The notes below the pieces were generated by a model. The model was not told the origin of the DNA, ran no database searches, and worked only from the letters and a program-made list of their open reading frames with translations. The position numbers and the translations under genes are program-made. Shown piece by piece: positions 16,262 through 25,594 of a stretch of DNA of 64,000 nucleotides. Each line of letters begins with the position of its first letter. Within the stretch, counting starts at the first letter, position 1. Location of the stretch: contig JAZQWC010000023.1 of assembly GCA_045632125.1 (NCBI GenBank), forward strand, positions 1-64,000, read 5' to 3'. Origin of the DNA: CALWPV01 sp045632125. GTDB taxonomy: Bacteria; Bacillota; Clostridia; Lachnospirales; Bianqueaceae.

Positions 16262-18979
16262 ATGAATATGCAGGAAGAATTTAAAAAGCTGTATGGTGAG
16301 GGCGATGTTACATTGTATTATTCGCCGGGTCGTGTGAACCTGATTGGTGAACATATTGACTATAATGGTGGTAAGGTATTTCCTTGTGCGCTGAGCTTTG
16401 GTACCTTTGGTGCGGTGCGTGTGCGCGAGGATAGAAAGGTGCGTTTTGCCAGCCTGAATTTCCCGAAAACAGCGGAGATCGAGCTGGATGCCAATGAGTT
16501 TGATGAGAAGGATGATTGGGCCAACTATCCGAAGGGCGTGATCAAGGAGTTCCAGATGCGCGGTCATAAGCTGCAGGGTATGGATATTCTGGTGTATGGT
16601 GAGATTCCAAATGGTTCCGGTCTGTCGTCTTCTGCTTCTTTGGAAGTTTTGATCGCTGTTATGTTGAACGATCTGTTTGGCTGCGGCTATGATAAGGTGA
16701 CCATGGTGCAGATGTGTCAGCACTCTGAGAATACTTTTAATGGTGTAAACTGTGGTATTATGGACCAATTTGCCGTTGGTCTGGGTCGTGAGAGCCATGC
16801 GATTTTGCTGGACTGTGCTACCTTGGACTATGAATATGCGCCGCTGGATATGAACGGCGTGAAACTGATTATTGGTAATACCAAGAAACGTCGTGGTTTG
16901 GCGGACAGTAAATATAATGAGCGTCGTGCGGAGTGTGACGGTGCACTGGCAGATCTGCAGAAGAAGCTGGATATTCAGGCTTTGTGTGATCTGACTCCGG
17001 CTGAGTTTGAGGAGCATAAGAACTTGATCCAGGGTCAGCTGCCCCAGAACCGTGCGGAGCATGCTGTATACGAAAATGCCCGTGTAAATGAGGCGGTGAC
17101 TGCACTGAAGAAGGGTGATATGGTCCGCTTTGGTCAGTTGATGAATGAGTCTCATGATTCTTTGCGTGATTTGTATGAAGTAACCGGTATGGAGCTGGAT
17201 ACCATGGTGGAAGAGGCCAGAAAGATTCCCGGTACTTTGGGAAGCCGTATGACCGGCGCCGGTTTCGGTGGTTGTACCGTAAGTTTGGTTAAAGAAGAGG
17301 ATGTGGAGCTGTTCATCGAGCAGGTAGGTAAGAACTATGAAGCTCGCACCGGTTTGAAGCCTGAGTTTTATGTGGCTGATGCCGGACAGGGTGCAGGTCG
17401 TGTGGATGCTCCGATCGAGTTTTTGTTGGAGGAACTGATCGCTTACGCTCTGGATCGGAAGCTGATCCAGGACTGTGATGCACCGCTGGTACGCAATCAG
17501 CTGCTGGAACTGTTGCAGCTGGAGGCTCCTTATGGTGAGATGAAGGGTATGCTTCCCTGTGAGGCTGCGTTTGCGGCAGCTCGTTTGGAGGCTCAGGCGG
17601 ATACTCCCTATCCAATTTTGAAAAAGATCCTGGATTACATGGTAGAACATGGTTTGATCGAAGGGGAGAGTGTTACCCTGCGGGACCTGATGGATGCCAA
17701 GATTATGGGTTTTTTTACGGCAAGACCTTCTGAGGTAGCGAATACTTTTGAGTTTTTGTGCCAGGAGGGTCCGGAAAAAGCTTCTGAATATTTTTATAAT
17801 CTGTCTCGCAATAATCACTATGTGATGAGCGAGCGTATTGCTAAGAACTTATATTGGCAGACCGAGACTCCTTACGGCGATCTGGAGATCACTGTCAATC
17901 TGTCCAAACCGGAGAAGGACCCGAAGGAGATTGCAAAATTGAAATTTATGAAGTCTTCTTCCTATCCGAAATGCTTGTTATGTCCTGAAAATGTAGGCTA
18001 TGCCGGACGGTTGAATCATCCGGCTCGACAGAATCTGCGTCAGATTCCTATGAATCTACAGGGCGAGCAGTGGTATCTGCAGTATTCTCCTTATGTGTAT
18101 TATAATGAGCATTGCATTTTGCTGAAGGGTGAGCATGTGCCCATGAAGATAAGCGAGCTGACTTTCCGCAGACTGATCCAGTTTATTGAAAAGCTGCCCC
18201 ATTATTTCATGGGATCCAATGCCGGCTTGCCTGTTGTAGGCGGATCCATTTTGAGCCATGAGCACTATCAGGGCGGACACCATGTATTCCCCATGGAAAA
18301 AGCCAGTGTGCGTCAGTCTTATACTCATAGAAGCTATCCCGGCGTGACCATTAGTGTGGTGAACTGGCAGATGTCTTGTGTGCGTATTTCCGGCTCTGAT
18401 AAGGAAGAACTGATTCAGCTGGCTACTCATCTGCTGAACTTCTGGGAAGGCTACAGCGATGAGCGCGTTGGTATTTTTGCGGAGACCGATGGCCAGCCGC
18501 ATAATGCGATCACTCCTATTGCTCGCTTTAATGCCAAGGGTGAATATGAGCTGGATCTGGTACTGAGAAATAATTTGTGTACCGAAGAGTATCCGGACGG
18601 CGTGTTCCATCCGCATCCGCATCTGCATCACATCAAGAAGGAAAATATTGGTCTGATCGAGGTAATGGGTCTGGCTGTGCTGCCGGGTCGTTTGCAGAAA
18701 GAACTGCAGCTGATTCAAGAAATTTTGATGGGCGGCAATATGGAAGCCTTTTCTGCAGCCGATCAGGAAAGCCTTGAAAAGCACCTGCCCTGGATCGAAA
18801 GAATGCAGAAGAAATACGGTGTGGTGGCTGAGGCTGACAAGGCTGAAGCAATCGTGAAACGAGAAGTGGGCGAGATCTTCTCCCAGGTGTTGGAAGATGC
18901 CGGTGTGTATAAGAATACACCCGAAGGCATCACAGCCTTTGATCGTTTCATGCTGACAGCAGGCTGCTTGAGAAAATAA
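16262..18979 (+). CDS. Galactokinase / galactose-1-phosphate uridylyltransferase fusion (GalK-GalT)
   Basis: One uninterrupted 905-residue frame encodes two Leloir enzymes. Residues 1-380 are a full galactokinase (GRVNLIGEHIDYNGG, the ATP site GSGLSSSASLEV, TGAGFGGCTVSLV), which makes galactose-1-phosphate. Residues about 385-905 are a class II (Firmicutes-type) GalT, with SSYPKCLLCPENVGYAGR and the nucleophile region GSILSHEHYQGGHH; it exchanges UMP between UDP-glucose and galactose-1-phosphate. Each part has normal family length. No ATG in frame occurs near the junction (about 17402), so GalT is not separately started there. GGAGGA precedes the ATG at 16262. galE lies 5.5 kb downstream. Confidence 0.9.
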   Translation: MNMQEEFKKLYGEGDVTLYYSPGRVNLIGEHIDYNGGKVFPCALSFGTFGAVRVREDRKVRFASLNFPKTAEIELDANEFDEKDDWANYPKGVIKEFQMRGHKLQGMDILVYGEIPNGSGLSSSASLEVLIAVMLNDLFGCGYDKVTMVQMCQHSENTFNGVNCGIMDQFAVGLGRESHAILLDCATLDYEYAPLDMNGVKLIIGNTKKRRGLADSKYNERRAECDGALADLQKKLDIQALCDLTPAEFEEHKNLIQGQLPQNRAEHAVYENARVNEAVTALKKGDMVRFGQLMNESHDSLRDLYEVTGMELDTMVEEARKIPGTLGSRMTGAGFGGCTVSLVKEEDVELFIEQVGKNYEARTGLKPEFYVADAGQGAGRVDAPIEFLLEELIAYALDRKLIQDCDAPLVRNQLLELLQLEAPYGEMKGMLPCEAAFAAARLEAQADTPYPILKKILDYMVEHGLIEGESVTLRDLMDAKIMGFFTARPSEVANTFEFLCQEGPEKASEYFYNLSRNNHYVMSERIAKNLYWQTETPYGDLEITVNLSKPEKDPKEIAKLKFMKSSSYPKCLLCPENVGYAGRLNHPARQNLRQIPMNLQGEQWYLQYSPYVYYNEHCILLKGEHVPMKISELTFRRLIQFIEKLPHYFMGSNAGLPVVGGSILSHEHYQGGHHVFPMEKASVRQSYTHRSYPGVTISVVNWQMSCVRISGSDKEELIQLATHLLNFWEGYSDERVGIFAETDGQPHNAITPIARFNAKGEYELDLVLRNNLCTEEYPDGVFHPHPHLHHIKKENIGLIEVMGLAVLPGRLQKELQLIQEILMGGNMEAFSAADQESLEKHLPWIERMQKKYGVVAEADKAEAIVKREVGEIFSQVLEDAGVYKNTPEGITAFDRFMLTAGCLRK

Positions 18980-19023
18980 ATACAGCGTTTAGGAAAATAT
19001 AAAGCGAAAGGATTTTGGAACCA

Positions 19024-19821
19024 ATGAACAAAAAAGTTGTAAAGGCAGCTTCTTTGCTGCTGGCATTACTGATGACGGTGCTGTGCCTGGCAGGCTGCGG
19101 CAGCGATGAGAAAGGCTATGATTATCAGTTTTCTGCTCCCGAGAAAGGCGAGACGATTGCGATTCTGCATACCTCTATGGGTGATGTAACCGTACGTTTC
19201 TTTGAAGATGAAGCTCCGAAAGCAGTTGAAAACTTTGTGACTCATGCAAAGAATGGATATTATGACGGAGTAGAGTTCTTCCGTGTTATTGAAGATCTGG
19301 TACAGAGCGGTGATCCGGAAAATACCGGCAAAGGCGGCGAAAGCATTTGGGGCGAGTACTTCGAGGATGAGATCGTTGACTATTTGAGCCCTTATTATGG
19401 CGCACTGTGCATGGCAAACAAGGGCCTGAATAAGAACGAGAGCCAGTTCTTTATTGTAACGGCCAAAGATACCGACACCTCTAAGGTGGAGATCTGCAAT
19501 GAAACCGCAGCGAAAGCTGAAAAGGTTGCCCAGGAGAAGATCGAGATGTATCAGGAAAAGGGCGGCGCAATGTGGCTGGATGCACAGGTGGGCACCCTGT
19601 ATGAGTCTAACTTCATTTATCATGCAACCCGCCATACTGTATTCGGTCAGGTGCTGGAGGGTATGGATGTAATTGAAGCGATTTCCCAGGTAGATACATA
19701 CTCTGCAGTGCAGGAAACTGAGGCAAATATCGATGAGCCCGGTCAAACTAAAATTATTGAAAACAGACCTAAAGAAGCTGTGATCATTGAGAGCATCGAG
19801 ATCACTACTTACAATAAGTAA
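19024..19821 (+). CDS. Cyclophilin-type peptidyl-prolyl isomerase lipoprotein
   Basis: A 265-residue predicted lipoprotein: basic start, hydrophobic segment and lipobox LAGC near residue 24, then a cyclophilin domain (ILHTSMGDVTVRFFEDEAPKAVENF, FFRVIEDLVQSGDP, SQFFIVTA, VFGQVLEGMDVI). It would speed proline isomerisation of exported proteins at the outer membrane face. Some active-site residues differ from classic cyclophilins (FFRVIEDLVQSGDP instead of FHRVI..FMIQGGDP), so activity may be low. An insertion of about 35 residues lies between SQFFIVTA and FGQV. The ATG at 19024 is preferred because AAAGGA is at a usual distance from it. Confidence 0.87.
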   Translation: MNKKVVKAASLLLALLMTVLCLAGCGSDEKGYDYQFSAPEKGETIAILHTSMGDVTVRFFEDEAPKAVENFVTHAKNGYYDGVEFFRVIEDLVQSGDPENTGKGGESIWGEYFEDEIVDYLSPYYGALCMANKGLNKNESQFFIVTAKDTDTSKVEICNETAAKAEKVAQEKIEMYQEKGGAMWLDAQVGTLYESNFIYHATRHTVFGQVLEGMDVIEAISQVDTYSAVQETEANIDEPGQTKIIENRPKEAVIIESIEITTYNK

Positions 19822-19835
19822 ATGCATGTATAATT

Positions 19836-19895
19836 AAAAGGCAAAACTTTCTCGTTCTGGCATAACTTGCTGCGAAAAAGTTTTGCCTTTTCTCT
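19836..19895 (+). terminator. Intrinsic terminator after the cyclophilin gene
   Basis: Perfect 15-bp arms, 19836-19850 and 19877-19891 (A-rich then T-rich), closing a 26-base loop, followed by TTTT. It probably ends the operon running from 14725. Confidence 0.8.
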
Positions 19896-19923
19896 TTACA
19901 TGGGGCATAAAAAGTGATAAAAT
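19895..19923 (+). promoter_or_regulatory. Promoter for nifJ
   Basis: TTTACA (19895-19900), 17-base spacer, TAAAAT (19918-19923), directly after the terminator. This gives a leader of about 107 bases before the nifJ start. Confidence 0.65.
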
Positions 19924-20036
19924 TACAATCAGCCTTATACTAATTTTTATGTCATCGTATCAAGTTTTCTTGAACGGTGTTTTAAAGATGCGATTTTTCA
20001 ATAAAAAATACGCAAAACATGAAAGGAAGAATTACT

Positions 20037-23000
20037 ATGGCAAGAAAAATGAAAACCATGGACGGTAATAACGCTGCGGCTCACGTTTCCTACGCGTTTA
20101 CCGAGGTAGCAGGTATCTACCCCATTACCCCGTCCAGCCCCATGGCTGACTATGTAGACCAGTGGTCTGCACAGGGCCTGAAGAACATCTTCGGCACCAC
20201 CGTTAAGGTTGCTGAAATGCAGTCTGAAGCAGGTGCTTCCGGTACCGTACACGGTTCTCTGGCAGCCGGTGCTCTGACTACCACTTATACCGCTTCTCAG
20301 GGTCTTCTGCTGATGATCCCCAACATGTACAAAATCGCCGGCGAACTTCTGCCGACCGTTTTCCATGTATCTGCACGCTGCGTAGCTTCTCACGCACTGA
20401 ACATTTTCGGTGACCATTCTGACGTATATGCTTGCCGTCAGACCGGTTTTGCTATGCTGGCTGAAACCAATCCTCAGGAAGTTATGGACCTGGGTGCTGT
20501 TGCTCACTTGGCAGCTATCAAAGGCCGCGTACCTTTCATCAACTTCTTCGACGGTTTCCGTACCTCTCATGAGATCCAGAAGATCGAAGTTTGGGATTTC
20601 GAAGACCTGAAAGAAATGTGCGATATGGATGCTGTTAAAGCATTCCGTAACCGTGCTCTGAATCCTGAGCGTCCCGTAATGCGTGGTTCTCACGAGAATG
20701 GTGATATCTTCTTCCAGCATCGTGAAGCATGCAACAAGTACTACGAAGCTGTTCCCGGTATCGTAGAAGAGTACATGGGCAAAGTAAATGCTAAACTGGG
20801 TACCGACTACAAACTGTTCAACTACTATGGTGCACCCGATGCTGAGCGCGTAATCGTTGCTATGGGTTCCATCTGTGACGTAGCTGAAGAAGTTATCGAC
20901 TACATGAACGCTGCAGGCGAAAAAGTAGGTCTGATCAAAGTTAGACTGTATCGTCCTTTCAGCGCTAAGCACCTGATCGCTGCTATTCCCGAGACCGCTA
21001 AGAAGATCGCTGTTCTGGACAGAACCAAAGAGCCCGGTGCTCTGGGCGAGCCTCTGTATCTGGACGTTGTAACCGCTCTGGCTACCAATGGCGTTTCTGC
21101 TAAGGTAATCGGCGGCCGTTACGGTCTGGGTTCCAAGGATACTCCTCCTTCAAGCGTATTTGCTGTATTTGAAGAGCTGGCTAAGGATGAGCCCAAGAAC
21201 CAGTTTACTCTGGGTATTACCGACGACGTAACTAACCTGTCTCTGGAAGAGAAACCCGCTCCCAATACCGCAGCTGCCGGTACTATCGAGTGTAAGTTCT
21301 GGGGTCTGGGTGGTGACGGTACCGTAGGTGCTAACAAGAACTCCATCAAGATCATCGGTGACCACACCGACAAATATGTACAGGCATACTTCCAGTATGA
21401 CTCCAAGAAGACCGGTGGTATCACCATTTCCCACCTGCGCTTCGGCGACAAGGCTATTAAGAGCCCTTACTACATCAACAAGGCTGACTTCGTTGCTTGC
21501 CACAATCCTTCTTACATCCTGAAGGGTTACAAGATGGTTAACGACGTTAAACCCGGCGGTGTATTCCTGATCAACTGCCAGTGGACTCCCGAAGAGTTGG
21601 CTGAGCATCTGAATGCTGAGACCAAGCAGTACATTGCTAAGAACAACATTCAGCTGTACACTGTAAACGCTATTGACCTGGCTGTACAGGTTGGTATGGG
21701 CAAGAGAACCAACACCATCCTGCAGGCTGCTTTCTTCAAACTGGCTAACGTAATGCCTATCGAAGACGCTGTTCAGTATATGAAAGACGCTGCTACCAAG
21801 TCCTACTCCAAGAAGGGTCAGGATATCGTAGACAGCAACCATAAGGCTATCGATGCCGGTGTATCCGCATTCACCAAGATCGACGTTCCCGCTGATTGGG
21901 CAAACGCTACCGATTGTGGCGCTGCTGAGAAGTCCGAAGGTCCCGCTAAGCTGGTTAAGATGGTTGATACCATCATGAAACCCGTTGCTAAGATGGACGG
22001 TGACTCTCTGCCTGTATCCGCATTTATCGATCATGCTGACGGTACCTTCGAGCACGGTGCTGCTGCTTACGAAAAACGTGGTGTAGCTGTAAACGTTCCC
22101 GAGTGGAATGCTGCTACCTGTGTTGGCTGTAACAAGTGTGCATTTGTATGTCCTCACGCTACCATTCGTCCTTACGCTCTGAGCGAGGAAGAATTGGCTA
22201 ATGCTCCTGAGAACATCAAGACCGGTTCCAAAGAAAAGACCGTTGCTAAGCAGGGTTACACCTATACTCTGGCTGTATCTCCCATGGATTGTATGGGTTG
22301 TGGCGTATGCGTAGGCGTATGTCCCACCAAGTCCCTGAAGATGGTTTCTCGCGAATCTCAGGATGATCAGCAGAAAGTATTCGATTACTGTGTTGCCAAC
22401 GTAACTGAGAAAGAAGAAGTTGTTAAGAACATCAATGCTATCAGCAGCCAGTTCAAACAGCCTCTGCTCGAGTTCTCCGGTTCCTGCGCAGGTTGTGCTG
22501 AAACCGCTTATGCTCGTCTGATCACTCAGCTGTTCGGTGACAGAATGTATATCTCCAATGCAACCGGTTGCTCCTCTATCTGGGGCGGTCCTGCTGCTAC
22601 TTCTCCCTACACTGTAAATAAAGAAGGCCATGGTCCTGCTTGGGCTAACTCCCTGTTCGAGGATAACGCTGAGCATGGTTATGGTATGTATCTGGGCCAG
22701 AAGGCTATCCGTGCTCGTCTGATCGATGATGTTAAGGCTATCGTTGCTTCCGATAAGGCTTGTGATGATGTTAAGGCTGCTGGTCAGGCTTACCTGGATA
22801 CCCTGAATGACGGCGAGAAGAATACTCCCGCTGCTAAGGCTCTGGTTGCTGCTATCGAAGCTGCAGGCGTTTGCTGCGATCTGTGCAAAGATATCATCGA
22901 CAACAAAGAATACCTGGCTAAGAAGTCCGTATGGATCTTCGGTGGTGACGGTTGGGCTTACGATATCGGTTTCGGTGGTGTTGACCACGTTCTGGCTTCT

Positions 23001-23585
23001 GGCGAAGACGTAAACATCATGGTATTCGATACCGAAGTATACTCCAATACCGGTGGTCAGGCTTCCAAGGCTTCTCAGATCGGTCAGGTAGCACAGTTTG
23101 CTGCTGCTGGTAAGGCTATCGCTAAGAAGTCTCTGGCTGAGATCGCTATGTCCTATGGCTATGTATATGTAGCTCAGATCGCTATGGGTGCTGACAACAA
23201 CCAGACCCTGAAGGCAATCCGTGAGGCTGAGGCTTATCCGGGTCCCTCTTTGATCATCGGCTACGCTCCTTGTGAGATGCACAGCATTAAGGGTGGTATG
23301 GTTAACTGCCAGGCTGAAATGAAGAAGGCTGTTGATTGCGGTTACTGGAATATGTTCCGCTTCAATCCTGCTCTGAAGGCAGAAGGCAAGAACCCCTTCA
23401 CCATGGACAGCAAAGCTCCTACTACCAGCTACAAAGAGTTCATCCTGAACGAGGCTCGTTACTCCTCCTTGACTCGCTCCTTCCCCGAGAGAGCCGAAGA
23501 ATTGTTCGAGCAGGCTGAGAAGGCTTCTAAGGCTCGTTATGAGCACCTGCAGAAGCTGAGCGATCTGTACGACCCCAACAAATAA
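20037..23585 (+). CDS. nifJ: Pyruvate:ferredoxin (flavodoxin) oxidoreductase
   Basis: A 1182-residue single-chain enzyme that oxidises pyruvate to acetyl-CoA and CO2 with ferredoxin as acceptor. Domains in order: pyruvate-binding domain I (GIYPITPSSPMADYVDQW), transketolase-like and gamma domains, a ferredoxin insert with CVGCNKCAFVCP (near 695) and CMGCGVCVGVCP (near 752), and the thiamine-diphosphate domain (SGSCAGCAETAY, GGDGWAYDIGFGG). Length is normal. GAAAGGAAG precedes the ATG at 20037. Codon use is markedly biased toward GCT, GTT and -C ending codons, as expected for a very highly expressed gene. It is transcribed alone and is strong evidence for anaerobic metabolism. Confidence 0.97.
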   Translation: MARKMKTMDGNNAAAHVSYAFTEVAGIYPITPSSPMADYVDQWSAQGLKNIFGTTVKVAEMQSEAGASGTVHGSLAAGALTTTYTASQGLLLMIPNMYKIAGELLPTVFHVSARCVASHALNIFGDHSDVYACRQTGFAMLAETNPQEVMDLGAVAHLAAIKGRVPFINFFDGFRTSHEIQKIEVWDFEDLKEMCDMDAVKAFRNRALNPERPVMRGSHENGDIFFQHREACNKYYEAVPGIVEEYMGKVNAKLGTDYKLFNYYGAPDAERVIVAMGSICDVAEEVIDYMNAAGEKVGLIKVRLYRPFSAKHLIAAIPETAKKIAVLDRTKEPGALGEPLYLDVVTALATNGVSAKVIGGRYGLGSKDTPPSSVFAVFEELAKDEPKNQFTLGITDDVTNLSLEEKPAPNTAAAGTIECKFWGLGGDGTVGANKNSIKIIGDHTDKYVQAYFQYDSKKTGGITISHLRFGDKAIKSPYYINKADFVACHNPSYILKGYKMVNDVKPGGVFLINCQWTPEELAEHLNAETKQYIAKNNIQLYTVNAIDLAVQVGMGKRTNTILQAAFFKLANVMPIEDAVQYMKDAATKSYSKKGQDIVDSNHKAIDAGVSAFTKIDVPADWANATDCGAAEKSEGPAKLVKMVDTIMKPVAKMDGDSLPVSAFIDHADGTFEHGAAAYEKRGVAVNVPEWNAATCVGCNKCAFVCPHATIRPYALSEEELANAPENIKTGSKEKTVAKQGYTYTLAVSPMDCMGCGVCVGVCPTKSLKMVSRESQDDQQKVFDYCVANVTEKEEVVKNINAISSQFKQPLLEFSGSCAGCAETAYARLITQLFGDRMYISNATGCSSIWGGPAATSPYTVNKEGHGPAWANSLFEDNAEHGYGMYLGQKAIRARLIDDVKAIVASDKACDDVKAAGQAYLDTLNDGEKNTPAAKALVAAIEAAGVCCDLCKDIIDNKEYLAKKSVWIFGGDGWAYDIGFGGVDHVLASGEDVNIMVFDTEVYSNTGGQASKASQIGQVAQFAAAGKAIAKKSLAEIAMSYGYVYVAQIAMGADNNQTLKAIREAEAYPGPSLIIGYAPCEMHSIKGGMVNCQAEMKKAVDCGYWNMFRFNPALKAEGKNPFTMDSKAPTTSYKEFILNEARYSSLTRSFPERAEELFEQAEKASKARYEHLQKLSDLYDPNK

Positions 23586-23622
23586 TCAAATAAGCTGCGC
23601 GACCTAAAATCCCGCAACTAGC

Positions 23623-23655
23623 ACGAGGGCGGCTCCTGCGGGAGCCGCCCGTGTT
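23623..23655 (+). terminator. Strong G+C stem-loop after nifJ
   Basis: GGGCGGCTCC (23627-23636) pairs with GGAGCCGCCC (23641-23650) around a TGCG loop, a UNCG-class tetraloop. CAC/GTG can extend the stem. The tail (GTGTTGTATA) has few T's, so it may act as a 3' stabilising hairpin as much as a terminator. Confidence 0.6.
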
Positions 23656-23672
23656 GTATATAAAGAATGAGG

Positions 23673-23757
23673 TTTGTCTTATCAGGGCATTGGGCATAGA
23701 AGCAGGCAGAAATTTACCTGAGCTTATATGTGCTCAAAGCCGTGGTAAGATAACAAA
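23673..23757 (+). ncRNA. Candidate structured leader RNA upstream of mtnN
   Basis: TTTGT-CTTATC (23673-23683) pairs with GGTAAG-ATA-ACAAA (23744-23757) to give an 11-bp closing stem with one G-T wobble and a 3-base bulge. Inside are small stems CAGG/CCTG (23703-23706 with 23717-23720) and an overlapping AGC/GCT. This is the shape of a multi-branch cis-acting RNA directly 5' of a SAM-cycle gene. It lacks the conserved core of the SAM-I riboswitch and I cannot assign it to a known class. Confidence 0.35.
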
Positions 23758-23765
23758 GGAGGAAT

Positions 23766-23806
23766 GAGTTAAGCGTTGCTTAACTCGGTAAGCTGCAATG
23801 CAGCTT
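23766..23806 (+). promoter_or_regulatory. Two adjacent small stem-loops upstream of the mtnN ribosome binding site
   Basis: GAGTTAAGC-GTT-GCTTAACTC (23766-23786) and AAGCTGC-AAT-GCAGCTT (23790-23806) are perfect hairpins with 3-base loops. AAAGGAGGAAT lies just before the first and TAAGGAGGAAT just after the second, so the Shine-Dalgarno-like element is doubled. Confidence 0.5.
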
Positions 23807-23825
23807 GAATCATAAGGAGGAATTT

Positions 23826-24515
23826 ATGTTAGGAATTATAACTGCAACGATTCAGGAATATACTGCTTTGGGTAAAATTTTGCCCGGCGCAGAAAAAATT
23901 AAGGCTCAGGCCGGAATGGAATTTCTGGTGGGTGAGCTGAATGGTCAGAAAGTAGTGGGCGTTCAGGCCGGCATTGGCAAGGTGAGTGCTGCTGTATGCG
24001 CCCAGGTTATGATCGACCGTTTCAGCCCCGATGCCATCATCAACGTAGGTGTGGCAGGTGCCCTGAATCCGGAGCTTCACGTGGCAGACATCGTGATTTC
24101 AAATGATGCTGCTCAGCATGATATGGATACAACATTTTTTGGCGATGAACCGGGCTTTATCTCAGTGATCAATAAGATCTACTTTGAAGCCGATGAAAAG
24201 CTGAAACAGGCTGCCGACCAGGCGGCTGAGGCGCTGCAGATCCCTCATCGGATCGGTCGTATTGTCACTGGCGATCAGTTTATCGCAAATGCCGAAAAGA
24301 AGGACTGGCTGGTGAAACAGTTCCAGGGCGATTGCACCGAAATGGAAGGCTGCGCTATTGCACAGGCTTGCTATATGAATAACGTTCCCTTTGTGATCAT
24401 TAGGGCCATTAGTGATGGTGCCAGTGATGGGGCCCCCATGCAGTATGAGGAGTTCGTCAATTTGGCCGCCGCGCGGGCTATGCAGTTGATCGAAAAAATG
24501 ACCGAATATATTTAA
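23826..24515 (+). CDS. mtnN: 5'-methylthioadenosine/S-adenosylhomocysteine nucleosidase
   Basis: A 229-residue PNP/UDP-family nucleosidase that cleaves adenine from methylthioadenosine and S-adenosylhomocysteine, clearing by-products of polyamine synthesis and methylation. The N-terminus GIITATIQEYTAL, QAGIGKVSAAV, NVGVAGAL, VTGDQFIAN, EMEGCAIAQ and the catalytic Asp in RAISDGASD all fit. The ATG at 23826 has AGGAGG 5 bases upstream. It follows an unusual structured leader and is probably cotranscribed with galE, 16 bases downstream. Confidence 0.95.
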   Translation: MLGIITATIQEYTALGKILPGAEKIKAQAGMEFLVGELNGQKVVGVQAGIGKVSAAVCAQVMIDRFSPDAIINVGVAGALNPELHVADIVISNDAAQHDMDTTFFGDEPGFISVINKIYFEADEKLKQAADQAAEALQIPHRIGRIVTGDQFIANAEKKDWLVKQFQGDCTEMEGCAIAQACYMNNVPFVIIRAISDGASDGAPMQYEEFVNLAAARAMQLIEKMTEYI

Positions 24516-24531
24516 TCAGGAGGATATGAAT

Positions 24532-25551
24532 ATGATTTTAGTAACAGGCGGAGCCGGCTATATTGGTAGCCATACTTGCGTGGAACTGTTGAATGCAGGG
24601 TATGAGGTTGTGGTAATGGATAACCTGTACAATTCCTGTGAAAAGGCGTTGGAGCGTGTAGAGGAGATCACCGGTAAAAGCGTGAAATTCTACAAGGCTG
24701 ACCTTTTGGATCTGGATGCACTGAACGAGATCTTCGATAACGAGCAGATCGACAGCGTAATTCATTTTGCAGGTCTGAAGGCCGTTGGCGAGTCCGTTTC
24801 CAAACCTCTGGAGTATTACGAGAATAACATTGCAGGTACTTTGAATCTGTGTAAGGCAATGCGCGCCCATGGCGTAAAGAACCTGATTTTCAGCTCCTCT
24901 GCCACCGTATATGGCGAGCAGGAAGAAATGCCCATTACCGAGTGCATGAACAAGAAACCTGCTACCAATCCTTATGGTTGGACTAAGTGGATGATCGAAG
25001 AAATTTTGAAAGATGTACATACCTCCGATCCGGAGTGGAATATTATTCTTTTGAGATACTTTAATCCTATCGGCGCTCATAAGAGCGGTCTGATCGGTGA
25101 GGATCCTAAGGGAATCCCGAACAACCTGGTTCCTTATGTGGCTCAGGTTGCCATTGGCAAACGTCCTTTCTTGCAGGTGCATGGTGACGATTACGATACC
25201 CACGATGGTACCGGCGTGCGCGATTACATCCATGTAGTAGACCTTGCCATTGGTCATTTGAAGGCTGTTGAGAAACTGGAAGAAAAGCCCGGTGTATGTG
25301 TATATAATCTGGGTACAGGAAAAGGTTACAGCGTACTGGATGTGCTGCATGCGTATGAAAAGGCCTGCGGTCATGAGATCGCTTATCAGATCGGTCCTCG
25401 TCGTGCAGGTGACATTGCCACCTGTTATGGTGATCCGGCTAAGGCAGAGCGTGAGATGGGCTGGAAGGCACAGTACGGTATTGAAGAGATGTGTGCTGAC
25501 TCCTGGAAGTGGCAGTCTCAGAATCCCAACGGATACGCAGACGAAGAATAA
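24532..25551 (+). CDS. galE: UDP-glucose 4-epimerase
   Basis: A 339-residue short-chain dehydrogenase-type epimerase interconverting UDP-glucose and UDP-galactose (and possibly UDP-GlcNAc and UDP-GalNAc). The NAD site is VTGGAGYIGSH at the N-terminus; the catalytic pair is FSSSATVYGE and the YGWTKWMIE YxxxK motif; RYFNPIGAHKSG follows. The ATG at 24532 sits 8 bases after AGGAGG and is preferred to the ATG at 24526. With the GalK-GalT fusion it completes the Leloir pathway, though it is in a separate operon beside mtnN. Confidence 0.96.
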   Translation: MILVTGGAGYIGSHTCVELLNAGYEVVVMDNLYNSCEKALERVEEITGKSVKFYKADLLDLDALNEIFDNEQIDSVIHFAGLKAVGESVSKPLEYYENNIAGTLNLCKAMRAHGVKNLIFSSSATVYGEQEEMPITECMNKKPATNPYGWTKWMIEEILKDVHTSDPEWNIILLRYFNPIGAHKSGLIGEDPKGIPNNLVPYVAQVAIGKRPFLQVHGDDYDTHDGTGVRDYIHVVDLAIGHLKAVEKLEEKPGVCVYNLGTGKGYSVLDVLHAYEKACGHEIAYQIGPRRAGDIATCYGDPAKAEREMGWKAQYGIEEMCADSWKWQSQNPNGYADEE

Positions 25552-25594
25552 GTTTCAGCGGGCGGTTTGACGCGGAAACCAAGGAGCTGTTTGA

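Noticed and set aside
17380..17440. Frameshift or missing stop artefact joining galK and galT
   Set aside because: The frame is continuous, both domains are complete, and no ATG in frame lies near the junction, so a true fusion is more likely; only reads could fully exclude an error.
21150..23546. 798-codon open frame antisense to nifJ
   Set aside because: It arises from the biased codon use of nifJ. The translation is low-information Ser/Val/Gln-rich text without domains.
23673..23757. SAM-I riboswitch before mtnN
   Set aside because: The leader begins with CTTATC as S-box leaders often do, but the conserved core (GATGAAACC, CGGCAACC type segments) is absent, so only a generic structured leader is reported.
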